Below are positions 49,396 to 59,640 of a stretch of DNA of 64,000 bases, piece after piece (within the stretch, counting starts at the first letter, position 1; every line of letters begins with the position of its first letter). The DNA lies in contig NW_024735516.1 of assembly GCF_018991925.1 (NCBI RefSeq), forward strand, positions 966,501-1,030,500. Direction: 5' to 3'. This stretch comes from Homarus americanus. Taxonomy: Eukaryota > Arthropoda > Malacostraca > Decapoda > Nephropidae. The notes below the pieces were generated by a model that saw only the letters and a program-made list of their open reading frames with translations, had not been told where the DNA came from and did no database searches. The position numbers and the translations under genes are program-made.

Positions 49396-49850
49396 CAGTG
49401 ATTCCTCTATTTAATGGATTTAATAGAGGGATAATTCCGTTAAATCGAGGGCTAATTAGATGTGAAACTTTCATCTCACGGACTGTATGGAAAGGGAAGT
49501 CCGTTAAATTGAGGGTGCGTTAGATGTAATACCTCCATCAAACGGACTATTTGGAGAAGGAAGTCCGTTAAATCGAGGCTCCGTTAGATGTAATACCTCC
49601 ATCAAACGGACTATTTGGAGAAGGAAGTCCGTTAAATCGAGGGTCCCTTAAATGTGAAACTTTCATCTCACGGACTGTATGGAAAGGGAAGTCCGTTAAA
49701 TCGAGGGTTCGTTAGATGTAATACCTCCATCTAACGGACGATTTGGAGAATGAAGTCCGTTAAATCGAGGGTCCCTTAAATGTGAAACCTCCATCTAACG
49801 GATTATTTGGAGAAAGAAGTCCGTTAAATCGAAGATTGTGTTATGCCGAC
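49396..49850. repeat. 64-bp tandem array derived from a pogo-like MITE
   Basis: Begins CAGTGATTCCTCTATTTAAT preceded by TA (49394-49395), the left terminus of the same MITE family as 47857-47985. The word AAGTCCGTTAAAT then recurs at 49497, 49561, 49625, 49689, 49753 and 49817, with a variant at 49433, always exactly 64 bp apart. Each unit has a hairpin pairing AACGGACT with AGTCCGTT. No right terminal inverted repeat follows the last unit. Confidence 0.93.
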
Positions 49851-49989
49851 GAGTTCACTGAGCACTGTTATAAAGTCAGTCTCCTTTAACTACATGCAAT
49901 TTACTAACACAACCAATGGTCCGTCAGGCAACCACACCCGTAAATTGTATAACTGAAAGAAAACAATCATGAACTGCGCATATTTCCCC

Positions 49990-50075
49990 GTTGGCCGCTG
50001 TAATACCTCTGTGCTTCGCCTTACGTAAGATATGAAGGGGTGCCCAATAAACTAGCCCCAGCTCTACGTGTGGGT
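49990..50075 (-). repeat. CTAGTTTATT dispersed repeat, copy 2
   Basis: On the minus strand GGGGCTAGTTTATTGGGCAC and then AAGGCGAAGCACAGAGG and TTACAGCGGCCAAC. It aligns with AAGGAGAAGCGCAAAAG and TTGCAGCG of the copy at 54010. Confidence 0.72.
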
Positions 50076-50635
50076 AAAACTGAATCAGAATCTCTGTTGT
50101 TTACTTTTTTCTCAAATGGACCAGAGACTTTCATTAGTAAGAGGTAATCCACGGGCAGCAGCAGCAGAAGTCACACTCGTATTTGTTGCTCAGAAATTCG
50201 ATATAAATTGAAGATTGTGTGATTGATAAGCATAATGTCTCCTTGTAATCAGATGTTTTATAACGTTGTCATCCAGGGTTCATCATCTCTTATGTTTCAC
50301 TGACCGCTAGGGGGAGATGCCGGTACGTTATAATCGGAAACTGACGGAAAGAAATGAAGAGATGTGTAATTTTCCCCCCAAAGAGTTGTGTTGTAAAGGA
50401 TCATTTGTAACAGTTAACGATCGTGTTGTGACGGCTTTAGTAACGTTAGCCTGGTGGTCATCAAAGCCCAGTGGGGTGCAAATCACTGTTCGACGTCCCG
50501 TTCTGTCAGAGGGAGAGAGAGAGAGGGAGAAAGGGTAATTCCAGGTGTTTATCAGTATATATAACATCATGGGTATTATCACCGTACGTTGAACTTGGTA
50601 AATAGATTGATGTTTATTCAGAAAAATCATTACAC
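50076..50635. other. No recognised feature
   Basis: About 560 bp with no gene or repeat family recognised; a short GA run at 50513-50530. Confidence 0.5.
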
Positions 50636-50639
50636 ATTT

Positions 50640-50775
50640 GCATCGATTCAACATGCGTATGTCAGTGCAGGTATACAATATACATAGACAGTGTAGGTAT
50701 ACATACGATGTACCATGACAGTGTAGGTATACAAACAATGTACCTAGACAGTGCGGGTATACAAACAATGGTAAA
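50640..50775. repeat. Imperfect about 30-bp tandem repeat
   Basis: Four copies of GACAGTGTAGGTATACAAAC followed by AATGTACCTA. Confidence 0.85.
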
Positions 50776-50924
50776 CAGCATCACTAATTGTTTGCCTTCA
50801 GAAGTTGTAAAGCAAGTCACTGAGGTCGGCCATAATAACAGTGCGAGCCCGTGGGTTTAAAGCTGTGATGTTAACGTTTTCGGGGAGACCTGTGTGAGGT
50901 GCATGATGAGCCACAAATGCCTCT

Positions 50925-51055
50925 CTCACCTCCACCCACAACACCTCCACCCACAGCACCTCCACCCACAACACCTCCACCCACAACACCTCTTACACCC
51001 ACAACACCTCTTACACCCACAACACCTCTCAAACCTCCACCCATAACACCTTTGG
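50925..51055. repeat. 15-18 bp minisatellite, CCACCCACAACACCT
   Basis: Eight units of CCACCCACAACACCT or CTTACACCCACAACACCT. The plus strand reads PPPTTPPP, an artefact. Confidence 0.93.
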
Positions 51056-51680
51056 ATCCTCAGGTACAACAACACTTTATATACGTGGGACAAAAATATA
51101 CTTGATAAAGCTCTCTACATCACCACCACCTCCACTCACGATAGCCAGTAAAGGGCGACAGGTTCCGGGACGACACTCCACGACTCACAAATAACTCAGA
51201 ATGTCACTTGTTATCGAGGACTATATTAACCCTGGCAAGTATTGACTACAGCTGATGCAGGGTGGGAGATTGGCGGGTGGGAGGCGGCAGGCGGGGGATG
51301 AGAGGGGGTGGCTGCGGTAGGGGTTGGTTCCAGGACTTAGCCAGTGTGTAGGTAAATGAGGAGGAGGAGGAGGAGGAGGAGGATAAACTGTGCTCAGTCT
51401 CCGAGAATTCTGTCAAGCTCTCAACACAGATTAACACAGTAATTGGTTTGCCAAGTTCTCATCCTACCCCCCCCACCCCACCCCACCCCCACCCCACTCC
51501 TCCCTCGTATGATGATTTCCATGTCTTAGATTACGTCAACGGAGATTATAGCTTTAGGTCAGCTTCTGGGAAATCGTGACATCAGTTTATAAGTCTAATT
51601 CTGGTCGAGGGACGCTGGACATACAGGTAGTCATCTGTGTCCCACTTGCCAGCTGCTTATCCCAAGTGTATTAAACGTAG
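51056..51680. other. No recognised gene; (GGA)n and poly-C runs
   Basis: GGA repeats at about 51357-51382 and a C-rich CCCCACCCC tract at about 51469-51500. Confidence 0.6.
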
Positions 51681-52118
51681 ATCACCTGAAGATTAGTTCC
51701 TCCGTCGCGAGATTATATCACCGAATGATTAAACACCCTAACGCTCCCAGGGAGGCTTTGGTTAGGTGATGTTATGTTAAGGTAGTATTGGGGTAGTTAA
51801 TCTTTAGGTGAGGTTAGGCTAGGTTAGATTAGGTTGGGTTAGGTTAGATTAGGTTGTGTTAAGTTAGTATTTGGGTGTGTTAATATTTAGGTTAGGTGAG
51901 GTTAGGCTAGGTTAGATTAGGTTGGGTTAGGTTAGATTAGGTTGTGTTAAGTTAGTATTAGGGTGGTTAATATTTAGGTTAGGCTAGGTTAGATTAGGTT
52001 GGGTTAGGTTAGATTAGGTTGTGTTAAGTTAGTATTAGGGTGGTTAATATTTAGGTTAGGTGAGGTTAGGTTAGGTTGGTTGAAATAAACTGTGGGGGTT
52101 AATCTTCCACCAGGTGAT
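51681..52118. mobile_element. TTAGG-bearing foldback repeat, most complete (copy G)
   Basis: The left outer end ATCACCTGAAGATTA and right outer end TAATCTTCCACCAGGTGAT are inverted. The inner left motif ATATCACCGAATGATTAAAC and inner right TTGGTTGAAATAAACTG are also inverted partners. The interior is TTAGG-like with a repeated block (GGTTGTGTTAAGTTAGTATT and GGGTGGTTAATATTTAGG) present three times at about 110 bp spacing. No clear target duplication was seen. Confidence 0.78.
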
Positions 52119-52429
52119 ACATCAAAACTAAACGCTATATATTGTCAGCTTTCCAGGAAGTCACTTTACCCGAACAATTATCTCTTCTACTTTGAACACT
52201 GTACTGAACACAACAATAACTACGGGGGGTCGGGGAAGAGTCGAGTGAGGTTAAAATAATAATAAAAGAAACTCTCACAGTCTAGGTTATTAAAGAAAAA
52301 GAAAAATATATTGTGATCCAACATGAGAAAATTGCCTGGTGCTCTGTTTTGGTGGACAGTTTAATTTCGGGTAAACTAAAGCCTTCCTAAAATATTACAA
52401 AACATTTGATAATAAAGGGGTAAAGGGAG

Positions 52430-52430
<1 letters not shown>
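52119..52430. other. No recognised feature
   Basis: About 310 bp with no gene or repeat. Confidence 0.5.

Positions 52431-52470
<40 letters not shown>
52431..52470. repeat. (GT)n microsatellite
   Basis: About 38 bp of GT dinucleotides. Confidence 0.96.
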
Positions 52471-52471
<1 letters not shown>

Positions 52472-52900
52472 CATTAACAAACCCCAAAAGTACGTGAAAT
52501 TCAGATCAAAATAATGATTGAATATTATCTTAACGCAGCAACAAGGTTAAAATAAGATAAAACATAACGTTACAATACACATACTCTTAAAAAAAATAAC
52601 ATTGGAACATTACAACACTCGTACACAGACTATAGGAAAGTGTGTCAAGACTTTTTATCATTCACAACAATAACAACGTCAAAACACATGTAAGGATTGT
52701 AAGCACTATTCTATACACCCATTCTCTCCCCTATAACCATTCAACTAGGTTACAAACACAACAAAGACTAGATCAGAAGACACGTGTTTTCCTATACTAA
52801 CTCACTAAAGTACAATACAGTCTTGTAAAAGTTCAGATGAGGTGTGTATGTGTGTACGAGTAACTAGGAACGTAAGAGAGAATGTTGGGATGATAGGCCA

Positions 52901-52905
<5 letters not shown>
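52471..52905. other. No recognised feature
   Basis: About 430 bp of AT-rich sequence with nothing recognised. Confidence 0.5.

Positions 52906-52968
<63 letters not shown>
52906..52968. repeat. (GA)n microsatellite
   Basis: About 60 bp of GA dinucleotides. Confidence 0.97.
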
Positions 52969-52969
<1 letters not shown>

Positions 52970-53630
52970 GTAGGTTCATACGATAAACTGATGATGAAGG
53001 AAGTGGAGGCATACAGCAAGATTAGAAGGAAGGTAAAGAGAATGGCGAAACAAAAGTGCACCTGGTCAACAGATGAGAGACGGGGAGAAGCGTTGACACA
53101 AGGTTTTAAAAAAGAGAACAAGAAGCTTTGTTGGAGGGACTAAATAGGGTGAGAAAACGGTGAAAATAAATGGAAGTGTAAATAAAGAATATACGAGGGG
53201 ATATACTGTACAGCAGGGAAAAAAAAGAAGTAATGGGAAATGAGAAGAATATTTTGAGCATGAGCTAAACCTAATAGGAGAGGGGAGGAGAGAGAGATGG
53301 ATGTGTTATTCTTCATACTAAGACGTGGGTAAATGAAAAGATTTAAGTGAAAGAAAAAAATATATGAAGTGGGGAGATGAGACGGAGTAAACCAGGTTGA
53401 AAATGGTGAGGCAGCAGGAGTGGGTGGAGGACGAGCGAGATGTGAAGGGGTGGACGTCCAGAAGGCAGCAGTGTGTAGTGTTTTAGTTTAACAAATTTAT
53501 TGACAAAGCTTGTAGTACAGTTTGTCTATTCTGAGTAATTCAGTCAGGTCTTGACACTGAGGGTGGTATCACTTCTCACTGCCACGCAGGACAGAGGTTC
53601 ATACACAAAGATGCATTATATTCATTAACA
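52969..53630. other. G/A-rich sequence, nothing recognised
   Basis: Purine-biased sequence with no recognisable gene. Confidence 0.5.

Positions 53631-53696
<66 letters not shown>
53631..53696. repeat. (TA)n microsatellite
   Basis: About 64 bp of TA dinucleotides. Confidence 0.97.
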
Positions 53697-53699
<3 letters not shown>

Positions 53700-54009
53700 T
53701 CAGATTCATGTGGGCAGTGTGTAGGAGTGATTGGAGAGCTTAGCGATGATGATTATATTATTATTATTATTATTTTTTTTTTTTTGGTGGGGGACGGGGG
53801 TAGAGCAGGTAGAAATGTTGACAACAAATACAATGTGTGTTTACGCCTACCCTTCAATATAGCGAAAGTCTGCAAGAGTTAAGAGTTGGCTATAACAGGC
53901 CCCGTGCTGTCCAAGGAGCTCGCGACATAAGTGAACTAATCCGGCTCTCAACTCAGACTACATTCTCTCTCTTCTTCGGTTACATCTGAAGGCCATCCTG
54001 ATCAGATTT

Positions 54010-54110
54010 TCAGATTTGCCCCGCGAGAAGGCTAGTTTATTGTGCACCCCCTTGCATCCTGTGCAAGGAGAAGCGCAAAAGCTTTGCAGCGCCTTACAGG
54101 AGTTCATGCT
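54010..54110 (+). repeat. CTAGTTTATT dispersed repeat, copy 3
   Basis: GCCCCGCGAGAAGGCTAGTT and TATTGTGCACCCC, followed by ATCCTGTGCAAGGAGAAGCG and CAAAAGCTTTGCAGCG. This is the longest copy in the window and may extend toward 54260. An open frame of 71 codons across it (54042-54257) has no family support. Confidence 0.75.
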
Positions 54111-54260
54111 TGCCTTCTCGACTTGTGCAATTTAGCACGAACGTGCCTGAAGGGCTATGGATTATGTCGCCAAGTTACATATAGTGACAGGGTGAGTGTG
54201 TGGAAGCTTTCTCGCCCACGCGTGAACCACTTGACCCACCGTACTGAAGTGACATAGGAG

Positions 54261-55815
54261 GAGGCATCTGTGGCACGCAATCCCACAACACATCGATAAA
54301 TTTCCTTATCTGTGGAACCTTCTTTTGTTAGGGATTTTCTGACACATTCTCAGTTTGGCCAAAATCGATACATTTGTCAGACGACATTCTTTAAATTTTC
54401 ACCCTGAAGCAAGAAATTGTATCTCGTCGGTCAAACTAAGTGAAACAAATACCAAAACCAATGAACTTGTTACCAAAAATTAGAGCTCTGCTGTATCGCT
54501 TTACCTCTGAATTGCAAAACCTTTAAATCGTTCCTCGTATTATCATGTAGGCCAACTCATGAGCTCATTTATAAGTAGATCATATTGCAAATCGTTTAAT
54601 TCACAATATTTTCAATTATTCTTAGAAGAGTAAAACAATGTGTTGTACTCGCGTGAGGCCACGAGTCACTGAGGTCACGGGAGAGTCCAGCCCTCGGTTT
54701 ACCCTGCCACTATACACACAGGCCTGGGGCACCAGATCTATAGTGTCCCCGCCACCCAGGCCTACGTGTGTCATAAATCATGTCGTCGGTGTATATACTG
54801 TACACCTTCAGCTTTGTTAAACCTTTGGGGTCAACGACCATTTAGCCGCAGGTGGCCTGGCACAAGAGCCTCTCTCCACTTCTCGTAAGGACCAGTATCG
54901 ACCAATGGCCTGTTGCTGTTATGTGGAAGAATAAGCAGTCAGTGTCACCGTTCCAGGATAAGGAGACACAGAGGAGGCCAGAGGTAGTTCACTGTAAACT
55001 TGAGACTCCTCGAGGAACCCAACAGACCCCCAACAGACTCCATCAAATTTCACCTGACTGTTGTGGACCCATCACATGACACCACATCATTCACTGGCTC
55101 CTCCACAACCAGTGTTAGCGTGGGACCGTGATGTGGTCCTTACATCACCTCACTCCAGGAGACCCCCAGTGGCTCACAGGTCAATACGTGACTTCAGAGA
55201 CCTAAAGTAGCGAAGTCCTCTTGAGTCCAAATGAGTCCACGAGAACCTTATGTGGGAGATACACAACATGAGGCACCTGGACCACTGTAATAATAATAAT
55301 AGTATCTATTTGTTTGGAAATTCAGCATCCATAAGCTAAAAATATACACAGGACATAAGTGATACATAAGTACAGTAACTTACAGTATAGTGATGGGGGA
55401 GAGGTTATATGTATGTATGTATATATGGTATGTATGTGTATTTATGTATGTGTGTATATACGGTATGTATGTATGTTTATGTACACACACTCATGAAATT
55501 AGTATTAAATTATCACATTGTTATATTTCAGGATCAAAGAGAGTGTGTGGTAAATTACCTTGCCTAAATACCACTGTGACCAGACCACGGCGCACTACTG
55601 CTGTGGCCCTGCGTCATGGTCTGGTGGTCATGATGGTCTCTGTCTGTTGGGTCTTTTTTGTCTGTTTCTGTTTATCTGTTTCTTAAATTGTTCTGTTTGT
55701 CTGTTGTCTGTCTGTCTGGTCTATTGTCTGTGTTGTTGGTCTTTGCTTTACTTGTCTGTCTGGTTTATTGTCTATTTGTCTTCTTTGTGTTGTTTGTTGA
55801 CTTAAGTGCATCAAG
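54261..55815. other. No recognised gene; TGTA and CTGT repeats
   Basis: Contains TGTA/TATG repeats at about 55410-55475 and a TTGTCTGTCTGG-rich stretch at about 55660-55800. No protein family recognised. Confidence 0.55.
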
Positions 55816-55816
55816 T

Positions 55817-55888
<72 letters not shown>
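55816..55888. repeat. (GA)n microsatellite
   Basis: About 70 bp of GA dinucleotides. Confidence 0.97.
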
Positions 55889-55889
<1 letters not shown>

Positions 55890-56467
55890 CGGTAACTAAT
55901 GGGCGTGGGTGTTATTGGTATGGTGGTGGTTGTCATGGCAACGGCAGGTGAGAGGATTCGGAGGCTGGGAGGGGAGAAGGGAGAGGGAGAAAACGACACA
56001 GAGGGGAGAGGCAGGAGAGAAAGAGAGAAAACGACATTGAGAGGGGAAAGAGAGTCTAATAAACGAATGGATAGTAGGAGGGAGAAGGGAAAGACCAAGA
56101 AGGAGATGAAAGAATGAAATGAAGAATGCAGAAGTGAAGGGGGTAGGGAAGTAGACATCCAGGAAAAAGTGATGTGCGTGAAGGAGTGGATAGCATGGTG
56201 TCGTGTGATGTTGTGCTGGGTTGGGGATGACCGTGATGTTGTCGGCTGATATTGGATTGTGTGAAGTAACGGAGATAGAATCAGGTAGATGTATATATAC
56301 TGCATGTCAAAGGGTTGGTTATGAAAAGGGAATACCATAGTAGAACATATTTATTACAGGAGAGGGAATGAATGAATGAATGAATGGCAGTGATTGAAAA
56401 TGGTGAGTTTGTATTCTCTTGAAATTTGTCAACTTGTATTATAGCGGATGAAATATTGAATGAAGAA
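55889..56467. other. G/A-rich tract and unrecognised sequence
   Basis: GGGAGAGG/GAAAACGACA imperfect repeats at 55960-56120 give an open minus frame of 175 codons that is low complexity. AATG tetranucleotides at 56366-56384. No gene. Confidence 0.6.
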
Positions 56468-56509
56468 TGTATTATTATTATTATCATTATCATCACCATC
56501 ATCATCATC

Positions 56510-56566
<57 letters not shown>

Positions 56567-56576
56567 GTTATTATTA
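56468..56576. repeat. Compound (ATT)n-(ATC)n array
   Basis: ATT repeats with an embedded CATCATCATC block, similar in make-up to 34243-34657. Confidence 0.96.
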
Positions 56577-56883
56577 CAGACGTCTTAGAAACTCGCAACC
56601 ACTTGTCTGTATACCACCTTGAGAAACCTTATATAAATCTTCGCTAAAAAAATACCATTAATTTCTGGCAGTGTTCGTGAGCCCAGTGTCCACTTCTTCT
56701 TGACCTGACGGTATATGGTATTCGCGCATGAGGGAGTCTTTTCAGTTGTGGGTAAATGTAGGTTTGGGAGTGGGATGGATTTATTTGGCTCCGTAATAAG
56801 ATAGAAGTAGAGAAATAGCTTTTATTTATTGGTCTGTGATTGGTTGTAAAGTTTGTTATGTAATGTACGTAGGGACGGTGTGT

Positions 56884-56927
<44 letters not shown>

Positions 56928-57298
56928 TCTATACAGTGACGTGTGTTGATAATGTGTGCAGTGTTGACTATGGTGATATGTACATTGGTTTGTGTACTGT
57001 GGCATGTACAGTAAAATGTACAATGACGTGTACTACAGTCTGTACAGTGACATGTATACTACGGTCTGGACAGTGATACAGACAGTGAGAGTAAGTGAGT
57101 CAGATGGTAAGTACACACCCGATGACGTCATGAGACAGGAGGGTGCAGGTCTGCCCTCACCTCTCGTTAACTCCCGTCAACATCATTAACACACCTCACC
57201 TGGCCGCTCCCAGCAACACCCACACTCTGGCTCTCCCGGGGTGTGGAGCATTAAATCCGATATAAAAATGGCCTCTTTAATGGTCCTTTGAAATATTT

Positions 57299-57302
<4 letters not shown>
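56577..57302. other. (GA)n and short TGTACAGTG repeats
   Basis: (GA)n at 56888-56925 and about six imperfect TGTACAGTGACATGTA-like words at 56970-57080. No gene. Confidence 0.7.

Positions 57303-57349
<47 letters not shown>
57303..57349. repeat. (GA)n microsatellite
   Basis: About 46 bp of GA dinucleotides. Confidence 0.96.
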
Positions 57350-57350
<1 letters not shown>

Positions 57351-57633
57351 ACGGGGTTTGGTTCACTATGATAGCCTTATTGTCAGGATGTGTCTTTAAC
57401 AAATCACCTTTCCACCATTTCAAGACTCAGAAGAAAAAGAAGAGGCCAACAGGAAGTACAGTACATATTTCATTTTTTTTTGTCTGTAATCCTTGACATT
57501 TAGACCATTTAGTTGACGACTCGGGTTGACTTGTAGTTATTTTAGAGGCAGCTTTAGCCCTGTTGTTATTTACTTTAATACGCCATCTAGAGTGCAATAT
57601 TTATCCCTTTAAAGATTATGTATCTCTCCCGCA
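57350..57633. other. No recognised feature
   Basis: About 280 bp with nothing recognised. Confidence 0.5.
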
Positions 57634-57838
57634 CCTTATTTCACTTAATGATTGAAGACCCTGACGTTGCCTGGAGGGATTAGGCTAAGATAGGTTAGAT
57701 TAAATAAGGCTAGATTTGGTTAGATTAGATAGCATATATTAGGATAGGGTTAGGTTAGGTTAGTATGTCTAAATTAGCATTAGGAGTGGTTAATCTTAAG
57801 GTGAAATAAACTAGAAGGGATTAAAACTTCATGTAATC
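57634..57838. mobile_element. TTAGG-bearing foldback repeat (copy H)
   Basis: Left inner motif TTATTTCACTTAATGATTGA followed by GACCCTGACGTTGCCTGGAG. The interior is TTAGG-like. The right end GGAGTGGTTAATCTTAAGGT and GAAATAAACTAGAAGGG is the inverted partner. The outer left motif is lost. Confidence 0.75.
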
Positions 57839-58420
57839 CGGCTCTTGGCTACTCCTAATCTAAGACCCAGCTGGAACATTACGCTAAATCGTCTCGGCAC
57901 ATACAATACAGTCACTATTACAGAAGGTGTTACAGCTGTAGGTAAGAATAGAAAGTTAAAGAGGTGCTGGCGGAAACAGAACCCCTCTACCCCATCCACT
58001 CCACCCCCCTAAAAAATCAGGAAAGAACTTGCAGAGGAATTTGAACCACGCACACAGATTCAAACAAGCGCTTTAGTCAGCTTTAGTCATTCCATTGTCT
58101 ACCATGATGGATTGTATCAAGTGACATGTATGGTGAGGAAGGTGTGGTACAGACAGTCAGGGTGTTGTGGAGGTGAGGCAACTAACACTCGTGTCCGGTT
58201 TGTGATGAAGTAACTAATATAAATGAGAAAGTAAGTACGTGAGAAAGTAACTAATATGTAAGAAAAACTATTATGTAAGAAATTGACTAATGTGTGAAAA
58301 GTAACAGAAGGTAAAAACAAATATTAATGGGCTCAAAATCGTGGTTTTACATCAGGGATGACTTGTGAAGTGGCTCTTGGTCCTCTTGCTATTAAATGAT
58401 GCATAAAAACGTCAAAGGGA
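57839..58420. other. No recognised gene; possible SINE remnant
   Basis: On the minus strand near 58057-58030 there is a B-box-like GTGGTTCAAATTCC preceded by GACTAAAGCGCTTGTTTGAA, weakly resembling a tRNA-derived SINE head. The match is too short to call with confidence. Confidence 0.4.
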
Positions 58421-58527
58421 TAACTGAAGATTACCTCCCAGTTTTTAACCTGGTGATTAAGCAACGTAGCGCTTTGGGTGGTGTAAGGTTAGATTAGATT
58501 GTGTTAGGATAGGTTAGTGTTTCAGTT
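58421..58527. repeat. TTAGG-bearing repeat, left half only (copy I)
   Basis: TAACTGAAGATTACCTCC and a second ACCTGGTGATTAAGCAACGT about 30 bp on, then GGTTAGATTAGATTGTGTTA. It is cut off where homology to the hAT-like element begins. Confidence 0.65.
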
Positions 58528-59074
58528 GGAGAGAGAGAGTGGGGGACGGGGCAGTGGCAACTTAGCTCCTCTCTGGACTCCTATACAGTAATACAGGTAC
58601 AGTACAATGATCTGAACACATTAGAATCAGAGGGTCAGAGGTCAACCAGAAACAGAAGCAGTCACCAGTTATACTGACCACTGTGCAACTTGAGATGTGT
58701 GCAGCCCTGTAAGAAAGCCTATTATCACCACTCACCAGAGTATGACACAGTAGTTCACATCCATATCTATATTGAACAACCACAGGGACATAGTACATCC
58801 CTGTCTAACATCCACATTTATTTCAAATGTTGCCCCGTTGTCCTCACAGCATGATTTTACTGCATTTAATGGCCTTCCTCCCACCCCATACACTTGTAAT
58901 GCCTCCCACAATGCTTTTCTGTTCACTCTATCATACGCCTTTTTCAAATCTATAAATTATCAAAACCATTTGTAAGAAATAAAAACCAACAAAAACATAT
59001 TAAAACCAAGAAAAAAGGCATAGATTAAAAAAAGTGTTTCTGTTTTAATCATTGATTTAAATCGGCCGACCCTG
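58528..59074. mobile_element. hAT-like RT-carrying element, 5'-truncated copy 2
   Basis: Shares with 22177-22986 the GGGGCAGTGGCAAC region, the RT fragment, the poly-A-rich TTATCAAAACCATTTGTAAG stretch and the right terminus GGCCGACCCTG. The left terminus CAGGGTTGGC and about 310 bp of the left part are absent, so it is truncated or joined to another element. The flank after the right end starts GTACCTGT; no matching octamer is found to the left. Confidence 0.85.
58732..58953 (-). pseudogene. Non-LTR reverse transcriptase fragment, second copy
   Basis: Minus-strand frame reading KKAYDRVNRKALWEALQVYG, VGGRPLNAVKSCCEDN and VDVRQGCTMSLWLFNIDMD. It is nearly identical to the fragment at 22655-22865 and begins and ends at the same places within the host element. 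The YADD block is again absent. Confidence 0.9.
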
Positions 59075-59640
59075 GTACCTGTATAGACAATTTTTTCTTT
59101 CCTTTTCCGATTGTTTTTGCTAGATCATTAGCCTCTTTAAGTAACTTTCTAAAGCATTTTCCCAGTTTTAGCTTTATTTTTCTGTTGAAATTGGATTATC
59201 ATCTACTGTACAGGTGTATATCTGAAAGAACAGCAGAATAGAGTTATCAATACCATTTAAGCAATATAAAACAAGCAGACTGTGGGAGAGAATGCTAACA
59301 GTTCAGTCAAATTAGCTGACCTTCTGGCTGCAGATGACATTAATTAATGTAAATGAACAAGTCACTATCAATGAATCAATTTCACATTCCAGCCTGATAT
59401 GCAGAACAAATCCTGAACATCATTTTGAAAATGCAAAATACTCAGAGTTTATATGGAATTCCCTGACTTTTCTCTAAACTTAGAAAAAATCTTTGACCTG
59501 CCATGAAATTCCCAGGCTTTTTTTGGCATGTGGCAACTTTGTAACTGTTTGATTAAGTTAAAATAAAAAGAACATCCCAAAATATCATCAAAGCTGTACT
59601 GAGACAACCTTAACTAGATACTGTACATTCACTTGACACA
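59075..59640. other. No recognised feature
   Basis: AT-rich sequence with nothing recognised. Confidence 0.5.

Noticed and set aside
57986..58100. Fourth SINE copy on the minus strand
   Set aside because: Only a B-box-like word and a weak head; the SINE body is not recognisable.
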